Source: Lacipirellula limnantheis
Lineage (GTDB): Bacteria > Planctomycetota > Planctomycetia > Pirellulales > Lacipirellulaceae
Assembly: GCF_007746075.1 (NCBI RefSeq)
Contig: NZ_CP036339.1
Coordinates: 4,245,786 to 4,309,785 of the forward strand
Direction: 5' to 3'
Length of the DNA stretch: 64,000 bases
Shown here: piece after piece, positions 54,561-64,000 of the stretch
Layout: each line of letters begins with the position of its first letter
How positions within the stretch are numbered: position 1 is the first letter of the stretch
Notes under the pieces: generated by a model
The model's input: only the letters and a program-made list of their open reading frames with translations
Database searches by the model: none
Told to the model about the DNA's origin: nothing
Translations under genes and position numbers: made by a program

Positions 54561-55135
54561 ATTTGACAGCTGACGCTACGGTAGCGGGCGTTGGTCTGCG
54601 GAAGACGGGGTCTCTGCCTGTCTGCCAAGTCGGACATGTGTGCCAAGGCCGCCGAGGGAACTTGGCCGACTTGCAACAAATGGACAAAACTCGCCATCGT
54701 CGCGCCGGGATCGTGCGGCTGTCGTCGTTTGCTTTGCGGTGTGCAAGCGGCTGGGCCATCGAGTTATCAATGAGCGGACCGATTCATCCGTACGGTAGCA
54801 GGTTGGGTGGCCAATTTCTGTGGTAAAGTCTGCGGGATTATTTTTTCGATTGGCTGGCGAAAGAAAGGCTCTCGTCGAGGCGAGTGAGAAGCGCCAGAGG
54901 AGCTTGCCTGCCGATTGGCTGGCTGGGAACCGGACTGTGGTCAACCTGCCGCCAGCCGTTAATTGCAACCGCACGGGCGCCTCTTATTGGCAGGACGCCA
55001 GTCGCGTCGGCGGAGGGCCGCGTTAATGATTTTTCGGTCTGAATTCTACTATGGTATTTCCCGGGTCGGCTGGGCAAAATCTGTCGTCTCCCCGTTCGAT
55101 ATTTTCCTGCGGGCGTCGCTTGAGGAGCACACGAC

Positions 55136-56995
55136 ATGTCTCGCCCTTCCGTGAAGGCCCCGACACCCGGCTTTGCCAAGACGTTTGTTTGGCCGGCGTT
55201 GTTGATTTTCGCTGTGCCGGCGGCGTCGCTCTGGTTCTTCAATCACGTGGAGGCGAGCTTTGACGCCGACGCGCTCCAAGGAATCATCCAAGGCGTGAAT
55301 GCAGACGACGGCTTATCGCCCGAAGAGAAGACCGCTGCGATTCAGTTCTTCACAGAGAATCCGGTCTCAAAGCTAGAGGCGAGCGGAGCAGTCGACCTCG
55401 ATCTTCCGGCGCAACTGCGGTTCTACTACGCCACGTTTCGCTGGATGATCCGGTTATCGCTCTGGTCGCTGGCGGCGGGACTGATCGTTCTGGCGCTCGT
55501 CGGCGCCTGCATCCCGATCTCGATGCGCTCCCCGCCAGCGCAGTACCTTTGCCTATCGGCCGGATGGCATGTACTGCGGATTTACGGCGCGTTCCAAGCC
55601 ATTGTGACCGGCGTGTTGCTGATCGCGCTGTCGTTTTGGGTCACCGCGTTCTGGTTTGAAGCCTATTTCGTCAAGCTCATCATCATCGCGGGCGTTCTCG
55701 CCTTGGCCGGCATCGGCGCGGTGATCGCCGGGATTTTCAAACGAACGCCGATAGTCAACCGAGTTGCAGGCAAACCGGCCGTTTCGGCGGCGAATGCGCC
55801 GCTGTTCCAGCGGCTGCGCGAGATTTGCGACAAAGTGGGCACGACCCCGCCGGATAACGTCATTCTGGGGATCGACAACAACTTTTTCGTCACGGAACTG
55901 CCGGTGACGGTGAACGATCAAACATACGAAGGGCGAACGCTGTTCGTAAGCTTGTCGTTGCTCAAGCAGCTGCATGACGAGGAAGCCGACGCGATTCTCG
56001 CGCATGAAATGGCCCATTTCAGCGGCAACGACACGCTTTACTCGAAAAAAATTGCACCGCTGTTGAACAAATACGCCCATTACCTCGGCTCCTTGCGGCA
56101 GGGAGGGGCGGCGCTGCCGGTGTTCTATTTTATGAATTTCTTTCGGGCGCTATTTGAGCTATCGCTGTCGCGGTTGAGTCGGGAACGTGAGTTTCGCGCT
56201 GATCGAATTGCGCGGGAGGCGACTTCAGCGCCGGCAGTCGCGGGCGCGCTGACCCGCGTGATTGCCTACGCTGCGTATCGCCGCAAGGTCGAGCAACAAC
56301 TTTTCGAGGAGGAGGTCGCCCTGGAAGAGGCGAACGTCGCCGAGCGAATCGAGCAGGGTTTTCCCGAGTTCGCGGCGTCGTTTCTTGCGCAGCCAGGAGC
56401 GGGTGAAGTCGAGTTGGCCCATCCATTCGACACCCATCCTCCGCTCGCTCAGCGATTGGAAGCGATTGGCCTGCGCCTCGAAATGCCGGAGACCCGCTCG
56501 CTCTTGGCGCTGGCGGGGAATGGGCGATGGTTTGAGCGGATCGCCGATGCGGCGGAACTGGAACGGGCGCAGTGGGACGAATTCGAGGAGCAGTTCCGGA
56601 ACTATCACGAGCAGTCGCTCCCCTATCGATATCTGCCGGCGACGGAGGAGGAGCGGGCGGTGGTCGTTCGACATTTCCCGGCGGTGACGTTTGCGGGCAA
56701 AGAGGGTGCGTTGACGATCGACTTTGAAAAACTGTCGTTCGCGAAATGGAGCGAGCCGCTCTTGTTTGCCGAGGTAAGGCAATTCCAGCTGACGGACGGC
56801 GGAGAGCTGCAGATTAGCTTCGCGCGCGGGGAGAAGGGGAAGCAGAAGACGGCGATCAAGCTGAAGAAATTCCCGAATCAGCAAGAGATCGTCGATGCAC
56901 TCAATCGATATTGGGGACGCTATCAGAGCGCCGTTGCTTATCGGCGGCAACTGGCGGAGGGCGCTGCGAATGAAGCTGTAAAATCAGATGCTTGA
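55136..56995 (+). CDS. M48-family membrane metallopeptidase
   Basis: This 619-residue protein starts at ATG 55136 with GAGGAG upstream. About four membrane helices lie at 14-35, 105-130, 155-175 and 185-205. The zinc motif HEMAH is at 290-294, with the third ligand in REREFRADRIA. A later segment DTHPPLAQRLEAIG is also typical of M48/HtpX-like peptidases. The C-terminal 130 residues appear to form an extra beta-rich domain. It probably degrades or processes membrane proteins. The catalytic site faces the side following the helices; topology is not certain. Confidence 0.92.
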   Translation: MSRPSVKAPTPGFAKTFVWPALLIFAVPAASLWFFNHVEASFDADALQGIIQGVNADDGLSPEEKTAAIQFFTENPVSKLEASGAVDLDLPAQLRFYYATFRWMIRLSLWSLAAGLIVLALVGACIPISMRSPPAQYLCLSAGWHVLRIYGAFQAIVTGVLLIALSFWVTAFWFEAYFVKLIIIAGVLALAGIGAVIAGIFKRTPIVNRVAGKPAVSAANAPLFQRLREICDKVGTTPPDNVILGIDNNFFVTELPVTVNDQTYEGRTLFVSLSLLKQLHDEEADAILAHEMAHFSGNDTLYSKKIAPLLNKYAHYLGSLRQGGAALPVFYFMNFFRALFELSLSRLSREREFRADRIAREATSAPAVAGALTRVIAYAAYRRKVEQQLFEEEVALEEANVAERIEQGFPEFAASFLAQPGAGEVELAHPFDTHPPLAQRLEAIGLRLEMPETRSLLALAGNGRWFERIADAAELERAQWDEFEEQFRNYHEQSLPYRYLPATEEERAVVVRHFPAVTFAGKEGALTIDFEKLSFAKWSEPLLFAEVRQFQLTDGGELQISFARGEKGKQKTAIKLKKFPNQQEIVDALNRYWGRYQSAVAYRRQLAEGAANEAVKSDA

Positions 56996-57280
56996 GAGGG
57001 TATCGCGAGGGTGGCCCCGACACTCGGCCGTTAATAGCCGTCAAATCCAAGACGTCCAGCCGGCCGCGTGTCGGCATCGCTGCGGATACAAGTGGCGGGC
57101 GATTTTTAAGTTAGATTAGTTCCTGTCGCCAACGGCAACAGCGACGCCATCGCGGTTAGGGCATCGAGAATTGATTACCCCACGCACGAGGGTGTCGGCG
57201 CCACTCACGGCGGCGGCATATAGCGTTTAGCTGAGAAACCTAATTGATTTCTGAACCATTGGTTACTTGTCGGAGCCGCC

Positions 57281-58858
57281 TTGCAACCTTTTCGCCAATT
57301 TGCGTCCGTCATCGCCCTACTCGCAGCCCCTGCGCTGGTCGGATGTGCCGGCGGTGCCGATCGCATGAATACTTATGAACTAATGACGGCGGCAGCGGCG
57401 GCCCAAAGCGCCGGACGGATCGAGGATGCTGGCTTTCTCTTTCTCGCCGGGCAGGCGCGGTATCAGATCGACAAGCAAGTCTTCCCGCCTGTTGCAAAGG
57501 GAGCGGATGATCCGGGAGTGCTCAAGGCGGCACTGAGCGCGACGATTGGCCAATCGATCCAACCCGCTCTTGCCAACGATCCTGTTGCTTTTGCGAACGC
57601 CGTATCTCGTTTCGCCAAATGGTCGCCAGAGCTCAGCGACGGCTATGATCCGGGATGGGAATATCGAAATCGACTCAGCGACAAACAAGCGGCGGCCGTC
57701 GTCACGACGATCATGACGCCGGCCCTTAATGCCGCACAAGCCAAGGCGGCGTTTCTTGAGGACGACGAGTACGTCCAATTGGCAAAAGTCGTCAAGGATG
57801 CTGACGCCGTGGCTCGTCGCCACATGGATGCAGTGCAGCGCGGAGGGGCGTCCAAGGAAGAAGGCGAGGCTTACAGCAAAGCGATGGCTAGCAAGAACGA
57901 GGGAGCGACGCGAATAAAGGAGATCGAGTTCGAGCTGAGCCCAGAATCCCGTTGGCACGCACTGGCGGGCTGGAAATCGGCGGATTACTTTGACGATCCG
58001 CAAATTCTCGAATTATGCGATGCGATTGAAAGAAACGACGTTCCCGAAATGGAACGGCTCATTTCGGCAGGCGCCAACGTTAATGCCCGCGGCAATGACA
58101 ACATGACGCCCTTGTTGTGGGCGCTTCCTGATCGCAAGCATGAGCGATTTCGTTGCCTGCTAAACCACGGGGCGGATCCGAATGTCATTATCAGCAGCGA
58201 TTTTGGAACGGCCGGTCGGCCATTCCACCCATATCCTGCGGGCGGGGCTCTGTTTTATGATCGCGGCTGCACGCCAGGCCAGTCGGTAACGCATCTTGCC
58301 GCCAGATCTCCCGACATTGAATACCTAAGGGCGGTGTTACAACATGGCGGCGATCCGAATCTAGTCGTAGCTGACAATACAAAGCTCACGCCGCTCGATA
58401 TCGTCATCGATCGATATTACCCAGATATGAAAGAGCGCGTTGAGTTGCTCGTCGCCGCTGGAGCCGATCTAAACCGCTACTGCAAGTACAGAGGCGGCAC
58501 ACCTGCGATGCTCGCTGTCATGGAAGATCGATTCAGCATCGCCATGCAACTGCTTCAAGCTGGCGCTGATCCGACGCTTTACCGACCAGACGGCACGGAG
58601 AAGCTCATTCACTACGTTGTCCGGAAGGAGCGATTCCTCCCTAACTACCGTCAAGAACTCGCCGGCCAGTACCATGCCCTCGTGGGCTGGCTTGAAGAAC
58701 ACGGCGAATCGGTTGAGCAAGCGCGAGCAGATTCCCGGAGCTGGGACGAACAGTACAAGAAGGCGATGACTTCAAAAGATCACGCCCGCATAAGGAAACA
58801 GATTATCAAAGATCAGAAACGGCGAAGCCGTCCGATGGCTTCTCAAATTGCAAAATAA
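57281..58858 (+). CDS. Ankyrin-repeat lipoprotein
   Basis: This 525-residue protein starts at TTG 57281 with GGAG 5 nt upstream. A lipoprotein signal ends in ALVGC. Residues 30-235 are a helical domain without known motif. From about 245 onward ankyrin repeats are visible: ERLISAGANVNARGNDNMTP, LLNHGADPNV, VLQHGGDPNLV, LLVAAGADLN and LLQAGADPTL. These usually bind proteins. It follows the M48 peptidase by 285 nt on the same strand, so a functional pair is possible. Confidence 0.83.
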   Translation: MQPFRQFASVIALLAAPALVGCAGGADRMNTYELMTAAAAAQSAGRIEDAGFLFLAGQARYQIDKQVFPPVAKGADDPGVLKAALSATIGQSIQPALANDPVAFANAVSRFAKWSPELSDGYDPGWEYRNRLSDKQAAAVVTTIMTPALNAAQAKAAFLEDDEYVQLAKVVKDADAVARRHMDAVQRGGASKEEGEAYSKAMASKNEGATRIKEIEFELSPESRWHALAGWKSADYFDDPQILELCDAIERNDVPEMERLISAGANVNARGNDNMTPLLWALPDRKHERFRCLLNHGADPNVIISSDFGTAGRPFHPYPAGGALFYDRGCTPGQSVTHLAARSPDIEYLRAVLQHGGDPNLVVADNTKLTPLDIVIDRYYPDMKERVELLVAAGADLNRYCKYRGGTPAMLAVMEDRFSIAMQLLQAGADPTLYRPDGTEKLIHYVVRKERFLPNYRQELAGQYHALVGWLEEHGESVEQARADSRSWDEQYKKAMTSKDHARIRKQIIKDQKRRSRPMASQIAK

Positions 58859-59226
58859 TGTCCGACGACGGCTTTCGCCGGCAGCATAAACTCCGTCGCT
58901 CGGGCTATGCGATTGCTAACCACTTAAGCACTTGGCCAGCAAAAGAAGGGACCTGAGGATGAGCACGCCGCCCACCGGCGGAGAGCGTATGCGGGCTGTT
59001 CGCATCGCGGAGCGTCGACATGCTGGGGCGGGCGTGAGCTCGGTTTAGGGTTCGCATGCTCATGGCTTGACGGCAAGAGCATACAACGCAATGAGAACAT
59101 AGCGCCCGGTCGTGAAATTGTTGTTCTCTCGAAACAATGCAAGCTACTCGCGTTGGCCGTTCTGGCGGACTTCGCTAGATTACGCCCGTCGTATCATGCG
59201 CGCTTGCTCTTCGCCGGGGGGGAATC
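58859..59226. other. 368-bp intergenic region upstream of fumC
   Basis: A 29-codon frame at 58960 has no support. TTGACG near 59069 might be part of a promoter but lacks a partner at the right distance. Nothing else is visible. Confidence 0.45.
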
Positions 59227-60684
59227 TTGACCGTGGAATCACAGCATCCAGTCGTGGCTGACGTCCCGATTGGCATTCGGGCAACGGGAGTGCGACGCGA
59301 GACCGATTCGATGGGCGCGATCGATGTGCCGGCCGACCGGTATTGGGGAGCGCAGACGCAGCGGTCGCTGATTCACTTTTCGATCGGCGACGATCGCATG
59401 CCGAAGCGGGTGTATCACGCTTACGGCTATGTGAAGAAGGCCGCGGCGCTGGTGAACGAGGCGGCGGGGCGGTTGCCGGCCTGGAAGGCGGCGGCCATCG
59501 TCCAAGCGGCGGAGGAGGCGATCGCCGGGAAGCTGGACGATCATTTTCCGCTGTACGTTTGGCAGACTGGTTCCGGCACCCAGTCGAACATGAACGTCAA
59601 CGAGGTGCTCTCGAATCGAGCCATTCAACTCTTGGGGGGCGTGCTGGGGAGCAAGTCGCCGGTCCATCCCAACGATGACGTCAACATGGGGCAGTCGTCC
59701 AACGACAGTTTCCCGACGGCGATGCATGTTGCCACGGTCATGGAACTCGATGAAGCGCTCATGCCGCGCGTCGACGCCCTGGCCCAGTCGATCGAGACGA
59801 AGTCGCAGCAGTGGATGGGGGTGGTCAAGACGGGCCGCACTCATCTGCAGGATGCGACGCCGCTGACCGTCGGGCAGGAATGGTCGGGCTATGCGGTGCA
59901 ACTCCGTGAGGCGCTCGCTCGGATCGCGGCGTCGAAGGCGGGGGTCTACGAGCTGGCGGCCGGGGGGACGGCCGTCGGCACCGGGCTCAACGCGCCGGCA
60001 GGGTTCAGCAAAGAGATTGCAGCGAAAATCGCCGAGCTGACGGCAAGGCCGTTCGTCACGGCGCCGAACAAGTTCGCGGCGCAGGGATCGCTCGACGCGA
60101 TCGTCGCGGTGATGGCGGCGGTGCGAGGGCTGTCGGTGGCGTTGATGAAGATCGCCAACGACATGCGGTGGCTCGCCTCGGGTCCGCGCTGCGGCTTGGG
60201 CGAGTTAATCCTGCCGGCGAATGAGCCGGGCTCGTCCATCATGCCGGGCAAGGTGAATCCGACTCAATGCGAAGCGATGGTGATGGTCTGCATCCAGGTG
60301 ATCGGCGAGGACAACGCCGTCGCCTTTGCAGGGAGCCAAGGGAATTTCGAATTGAACGCGATGCGGCCGATCATCATCAACAACACGCTGCACGCGATCC
60401 GCATTCTGGGCGACGCGTGCGAGAAATTTCGACTGTACTCGGTCGAAGGAACGGAGCTGAATCTCCCCCGCATCGAGGCGATGGTCGGTCAATCGCTGAT
60501 GCTGGTGACGGCGCTGTCGCCGGCGATTGGGTACGACAAAGCTTCGAAAATCGCTCACCTGGCCAATGACGAAGGCATCACGCTCAAGGCGGCCGCTTTG
60601 AAGAGCGGATTCGTCGACGAGAAACGCTTCGACGATATCGTCAACCCGGCGAACATGGTCGGACATGGCGTGGCGGGCGCCTGA
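59227..60684 (+). CDS. fumC: Class II fumarate hydratase
   Basis: The protein has 485 residues from TTG 59227, which has GGGGGGA upstream; relative to E. coli FumC there are about 18 extra N-terminal residues before DSMGAIDVPADRYWGAQTQR. Catalytic and signature regions are TGSGTQSNMNVNEV, GRTHLQDATPLT (catalytic His) and GSSIMPGKVNPTQCEA. It interconverts fumarate and malate in the citric acid cycle. It is followed after 89 nt by malic enzyme. Confidence 0.95.
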   Translation: MTVESQHPVVADVPIGIRATGVRRETDSMGAIDVPADRYWGAQTQRSLIHFSIGDDRMPKRVYHAYGYVKKAAALVNEAAGRLPAWKAAAIVQAAEEAIAGKLDDHFPLYVWQTGSGTQSNMNVNEVLSNRAIQLLGGVLGSKSPVHPNDDVNMGQSSNDSFPTAMHVATVMELDEALMPRVDALAQSIETKSQQWMGVVKTGRTHLQDATPLTVGQEWSGYAVQLREALARIAASKAGVYELAAGGTAVGTGLNAPAGFSKEIAAKIAELTARPFVTAPNKFAAQGSLDAIVAVMAAVRGLSVALMKIANDMRWLASGPRCGLGELILPANEPGSSIMPGKVNPTQCEAMVMVCIQVIGEDNAVAFAGSQGNFELNAMRPIIINNTLHAIRILGDACEKFRLYSVEGTELNLPRIEAMVGQSLMLVTALSPAIGYDKASKIAHLANDEGITLKAAALKSGFVDEKRFDDIVNPANMVGHGVAGA

Positions 60685-60773
60685 ATTTTCAATGAAATAA
60701 ATGCAAGCGGGCAGGGGTCGATTACTAGCGGAAGGCGCATGTAGGTCTTCCTTCATTCTCAGGAGATCTCCGG

Positions 60774-62564
60774 ATGTTTAGCAGGCAGGCGAAAGTCATC
60801 AAGGACGGCTCCGGTCGCCGCATCACGACCACGGCGCGGGGCTACGACGTGCTGCGCGATCCGGCTCTCAACAAAGGGACGGCGTTTACCAAGGCCGAGC
60901 GGGCGGCCCTGGGCCTCGACGGACTGCTACCGCCGGTGGTGACGACTGAGCTGGAACCGCAGCTCGAGCGCGCCTACGCGGCCTATCACGCGGCGCCCAC
61001 CGACCTCCAGAAGCACATCTACATGTGGCGGCTGCACGACAACAACGTGACGTTGTTCTACGCGCTGCTGCAGCGCCACATGCTGGAAATCCTGCCCGTG
61101 GTATACGACCCGGTCGTCGGCGAGGCGATTGAAAACTATAGCGAGGTGATGACGCGGCCGCGCGGCGTATTTCTGAGCATTGACGAACCGCAGCAGGTGG
61201 AAGCGAAGCTGGCCGATTTCGGCGCAGGGCCGGAAGACATCGACCTGCTGGTCGCGAGCGATGCGGAGGAGATTCTTGGCATCGGCGATTGGGGCTCCAA
61301 CGGCATCGATATCTCGATCGGCAAGCTGGCCGTCTACACGGCGGCGGCGGGGATCGACCCGCACCGAGTCGTGCCGGTGATTCTTGACGTCGGCACCAAC
61401 AATGAAAAGTTGCTCAACGATCCGATGTACATCGGCTATCGGCACAGCCGCATTCGTGGGAAAGCCTATGACGATTTCATTGACGCCTATGTGACGGCGG
61501 CCAAAAAGCTATTCCCGAAGGCGATGTTGCATTGGGAAGATTTCGGCTCGACCAACGCCCGCCGCATCCTGAGCCGCTACCGAGACAACGCGTCGACGTT
61601 CAATGACGACATGCAGGGGACCGGCGCCATTGTGCTGTCGGGACTGCTGAACGCCGTGGAGCGCACGGGAACCGCCTGGACCGAACAGCGCGTCGTCATC
61701 TTCGGCTCCGGCACAGCGGGGGTAGGCATCGCCGATCAGATTCGCGACCTGATGGTGCGGCATGGCTTGAAGCCGGAGGAAGCCGCGCGTCGGATTTGGC
61801 TGGTTGATCTCCCTGGCCTGCTGACCGCCGAAATGAAGGAGGGACTGCTCGACTACCAGCGTCCCTACGCTCGCGACGAACAAGAGGTGGCCCCGCTGCA
61901 GCGCACTCCGTGCGAACCGATTCCGGCGGCGGAAACTCGCTGGCCGAAGATGGCGGCACTACGATCGGCGGCCGCGGCGAAAGGAGGGATCATCGACCTG
62001 GCCACGGTCGTCGCCACGGTGAAGCCGACGATCCTGATCGGCACGTCGACCACGCCGCAGCAGTTCACTGAAAAGATCGTGCGGTCGATGGCGGCAGCGA
62101 CGGAGCACCCGATCATCTTCCCGCTCTCCAATCCGACGGAGCTTCACGAAGCGACGCCGACTCAGATTTTGACCTGGACGAACGGCAAGGCCTTCGTCGC
62201 CACGGGAGCACCGTTTGACGACGTGAAGCTAAACGGCGTGACCTATGCGATTGGACAGGCGAACAATGCCGCGCTGTACCCTGGGCTCGGCCTGGGCGTC
62301 GTCGTCTCACGGGCCTCGATGGTGTCCGACGAAATGATTTTCGCGGCGGCGCAGGCCGTCGCCGGGCAGGCTCCGGCCGCGACGCCGGGGGCGTCCCTGC
62401 TTCCCTCGAACGCGGACTTGCGCACGACTTCCAGCATGGTGGCGGTGGAAGTGGCGCGGACGGCAATCCGCCAAGGTCTGGCGCGCGAACCGCTGGGGGA
62501 CGTGGTCGAGGCGGTGCGCCAGTCGCAGTGGTGGCCGGTGTATGTGCCGGTGGAGGCAGTTTGA
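60774..62564 (+). CDS. maeA: NAD-dependent malic enzyme (oxaloacetate-decarboxylating malate dehydrogenase)
   Basis: This 596-residue protein starts at ATG 60774 with AGGAGA upstream. It has the large-subunit malic enzyme pattern: GTAFTKAERAALGLDGLLPP, then VVYDPVVGEAI, GILGIGDWGSNGIDIS-like segment EEILGIGDWGSNG, catalytic Lys in GYRHSRIRGKAYD, metal-binding HWEDFGSTNA and TFNDDMQGTGAI, NAD-binding GSGTAGVGIA and the C-terminal FPLSNPTE. It converts malate to pyruvate and CO2. With fumC it makes a short fumarate-to-pyruvate path. Confidence 0.94.
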   Translation: MFSRQAKVIKDGSGRRITTTARGYDVLRDPALNKGTAFTKAERAALGLDGLLPPVVTTELEPQLERAYAAYHAAPTDLQKHIYMWRLHDNNVTLFYALLQRHMLEILPVVYDPVVGEAIENYSEVMTRPRGVFLSIDEPQQVEAKLADFGAGPEDIDLLVASDAEEILGIGDWGSNGIDISIGKLAVYTAAAGIDPHRVVPVILDVGTNNEKLLNDPMYIGYRHSRIRGKAYDDFIDAYVTAAKKLFPKAMLHWEDFGSTNARRILSRYRDNASTFNDDMQGTGAIVLSGLLNAVERTGTAWTEQRVVIFGSGTAGVGIADQIRDLMVRHGLKPEEAARRIWLVDLPGLLTAEMKEGLLDYQRPYARDEQEVAPLQRTPCEPIPAAETRWPKMAALRSAAAAKGGIIDLATVVATVKPTILIGTSTTPQQFTEKIVRSMAAATEHPIIFPLSNPTELHEATPTQILTWTNGKAFVATGAPFDDVKLNGVTYAIGQANNAALYPGLGLGVVVSRASMVSDEMIFAAAQAVAGQAPAATPGASLLPSNADLRTTSSMVAVEVARTAIRQGLAREPLGDVVEAVRQSQWWPVYVPVEAV

Positions 62565-62664
62565 CGCCGCGCCCTCGCGGCCGACGGGATGTTTCCGTGC
62601 GTTCCCGCTCACGTCTAAACGCGGAGCGCGAGTAGTTCGCACCGACTGCGGCGGCGTGACCACG

Positions 62665-63537
62665 CTAATCGACTCGCTCGAAGCGGCGGAGGAGCGTGTC
62701 GAGCGTCTGGTTGAGGGCTCCCGACAAGGGTTCGTCGAGCGACGTGGGCGGCGGGGTGTCGGAGGCGGCGGCGATGAAGCCGTTCCATTGTAAGCGCACG
62801 GGCCAGTGGCTGAGTTCCGCGGTTTGATTGACGCGCTGGAGGACGCGGAGGGCCCAAAAGGCGCCCCAGGCGTCTCGAAAGGCGAGCCAGCGCGTGGTTT
62901 GCGGCAGGGCGGCAGGTGGTGAGTCGATCTGGCGGAACGCCGCGAGGCCGCAAGCGGCGAGGAAGAGGGTCAGGGCGGCGGCGACGCGCGTAGTGGCCGG
63001 CAGAGCACCGGCGCTGCTGGTCGCGGCGCCAAAGAGCACGGCTTGCGCGCCGGCGACCAGCAGGGCGGAGAGTGTAAAGCGCGTGGGGAGGTAGTTGAGC
63101 AATCCCATGGCGATGAAGCCCCAGAGGAGCCAGCGCCAGACGCCAAATAGTTCAAGCTGGGTGCCGCCGGGGGAGGCGAGCGCCTGCGCGACCGGCACGA
63201 GCAGCACGAGCCACAGCGAGGCGACGACCCATTGCCAGCCGCGGTCTTGGGGTCGCTTGGCGCCGAGGACCGCCGTCAGCGGGCAGAAGGTCCCGACGGC
63301 GGCGGCGTAGCGCCAGAGGGACGCCGGCAGCGTCGTGGGCGGCAGATGGCGATAGGCCAGCATCGCTTCGACAGCGGCGATGGCAACGGCGGCGGCGATC
63401 CACCACACGGCGGGGGCCGCGAGGGTGGCGCCGCGGACGCGGCGGAGGGCCCCCCAGCCGGCAACAGAGAGGAGGAGGGCCAGAGCGCAGGGCCACCATC
63501 CGCTAAGTTCGGGGAGCTGCGTCGCGGCGGTGGGCAT
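62665..63537 (-). CDS. Hypothetical polytopic membrane protein
   Basis: The protein has 290 residues from ATG 63537. About seven hydrophobic segments (for example LALLLSVAGWGAL, VWWIAAAVAIAAVEAMLAY, VASLWLVLLVPVAQALA) precede a soluble C-terminal region (LAFRDAWGAFWALRVLQRVN). That soluble part recalls a domain shared by several planctomycete membrane proteins, but I cannot name it. It converges with maeA. The open frame extends to 63765 but that part is unlike the rest. Confidence 0.7.
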   Translation of the reverse strand: MPTAATQLPELSGWWPCALALLLSVAGWGALRRVRGATLAAPAVWWIAAAVAIAAVEAMLAYRHLPPTTLPASLWRYAAAVGTFCPLTAVLGAKRPQDRGWQWVVASLWLVLLVPVAQALASPGGTQLELFGVWRWLLWGFIAMGLLNYLPTRFTLSALLVAGAQAVLFGAATSSAGALPATTRVAAALTLFLAACGLAAFRQIDSPPAALPQTTRWLAFRDAWGAFWALRVLQRVNQTAELSHWPVRLQWNGFIAAASDTPPPTSLDEPLSGALNQTLDTLLRRFERVD

Positions 63538-64000
63538 GGCTGATGGCGGTCGGAACGGACGTTGACGGCTGGTTGGGGCGAAATCGGCCCGCTTTTCGGC
63601 CGCCCAGTTCGCCGGTCCGATTGTAGCGGTCGCGGCGGGGTGAAAGCATGGGCAAACTTGCGCGCGTTGGTTGCCGGGGGTGCGCGCGTGACGCATGATT
63701 CGGCAGCGAAGAATATCCCCCCGATCGCGATGGCGACCCGGACGGTTATTCGCTGCAACCAGCACATTTGAATGCTTCGGACGCGCGCCGCGCCAACTGG
63801 GGAGTGAGGCGGGGCCGTGGTCGGGGCAAATGAGGGTGGGCGGGGCTCGGCAACGAGTCTCGCCCGCTCTTTTTTTATGCGCTCATTTCGCCCATCAACG
63901 CCGCGGGCTTTGACAATCGACGCGGCAACTTGAGCCAAACAAGGCAAGCTCGTCTACCGGCGACGCCGGGTGGCTTTGATTGATGCTGCGGGAGGCTTCG
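63538..64000. other. 463-bp terminal region, possibly carrying a forward small RNA
   Basis: No family-supported gene is visible. A strong forward terminator lies at 63836-63876 although no forward gene ends nearby. At the right edge, minus-strand frames are open but too short to judge. Confidence 0.5.
63836..63876 (+). terminator. Strong forward rho-independent terminator with GCAA tetraloop
   Basis: A 14-bp stem (63836-63849 with 63854-63867, three G-U pairs next to GC pairs) is capped by GCAA and followed, after TC, by seven T residues. The reverse strand lacks a T-run, so it stops forward transcription. Confidence 0.88.

Larger units (their letters stand above)
54039..55135. other. 1.1-kb repeat-rich intergenic region
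   Basis: No convincing gene on either strand. It contains a 9-bp tandem repeat (54072-54116), then a cluster of TGTCGC/GCGACA motifs (54241-54560) with two hairpins. The part from 54600 to 55130 has low coding character and presumably includes the promoter of the M48 gene. Confidence 0.6.

Noticed and set aside
58960-59049. 29-codon frame starting ATGAGCACGCCG
   Set aside because: No family, weak ribosome site and no supporting context.
63880-64000. Possible end of a reverse-strand gene entering from the right edge
   Set aside because: Two reverse frames are open for 35-40 codons but neither contains a recognisable motif; too short to call.

Overview
This window looks like part of a chromosome from a planctomycete, most likely of the order Pirellulales. 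The evidence is a high-GC genome with high GC at third codon positions, a PEP-CTERM protein that also carries dockerin-type repeats, several families typical of planctomycetes (DUF1570-like peptidase, DUF6384-like membrane protein, short HTH protein behind heptamer repeats), irregular use of Shine-Dalgarno sites, and many short palindromic intergenic repeats. I see no rRNA, tRNA, CRISPR array or insertion sequence.

Layout. 1-2.5 kb (minus): a truncated beta-propeller glycosidase-like gene, a sugar-nucleotide epimerase and a Tat-exported metallopeptidase. 2.9-8.5 kb: csrA with a clear terminator, a lipoprotein alpha/beta-hydrolase, a higBA toxin-antitoxin locus whose toxin is frameshifted, a second csrA with a long tail, and a UVR-motif protein. 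9.3-13 kb: mostly orphan genes (TfoX-like, DUF454, C45-type acyltransferase). 13.1-15.6 kb: exbB-exbD-VWA operon. 16.2-20.3 kb: a large glycine-rich PEP-CTERM surface protein, arfB and a sugar isomerase. 21.4-27.1 kb: an ammonium-sensing island with two Amt transporters and three PII genes, headed by a consensus sigma-54 promoter. 27.4-36.9 kb: an HTH protein behind a heptamer array, then a TerB-like/AAA+, coiled-coil, membrane DUF and TelA-like locus, a frameshifted iron permease, a D-cysteine desulfhydrase-like enzyme and a second lipase-like lipoprotein. 36.9-44.2 kb: a complete phosphate regulon (phoR, pstS, pstC, pstA, pstB, phoU, phoB) with an 11-bp direct repeat matching a Pho box. 44.2-51.4 kb: a radical SAM enzyme, a PQQ-type propeller and an acid-to-alcohol reduction gene set (LuxE-like ligase, aldehyde dehydrogenase, iron alcohol dehydrogenase). 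51.7-58.9 kb: SNF2 helicase, a repeat-rich 1.1-kb spacer, an M48 peptidase and an ankyrin lipoprotein. 59.2-64 kb: fumarase, malic enzyme, a membrane protein, and a strong forward terminator with no visible gene in front of it.

The genes fall into nutrient-sensing modules (ammonium, phosphate), envelope modules (ExbBD, TelA-like, M48, lipoproteins) and central metabolism (fumarate to malate to pyruvate). The most notable observations are the TerB-AAA+/TelA-like locus, two conserved genes each broken by what looks like a missing G in the same TGGG(G)CA context, the sigma-54-headed Amt/PII island with homologous terminators, and several genes whose -10 hexamers sit only 6-8 nt from the start codon, suggesting leaderless mRNAs. 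All functional assignments come from motif recognition by eye; no database search was run.
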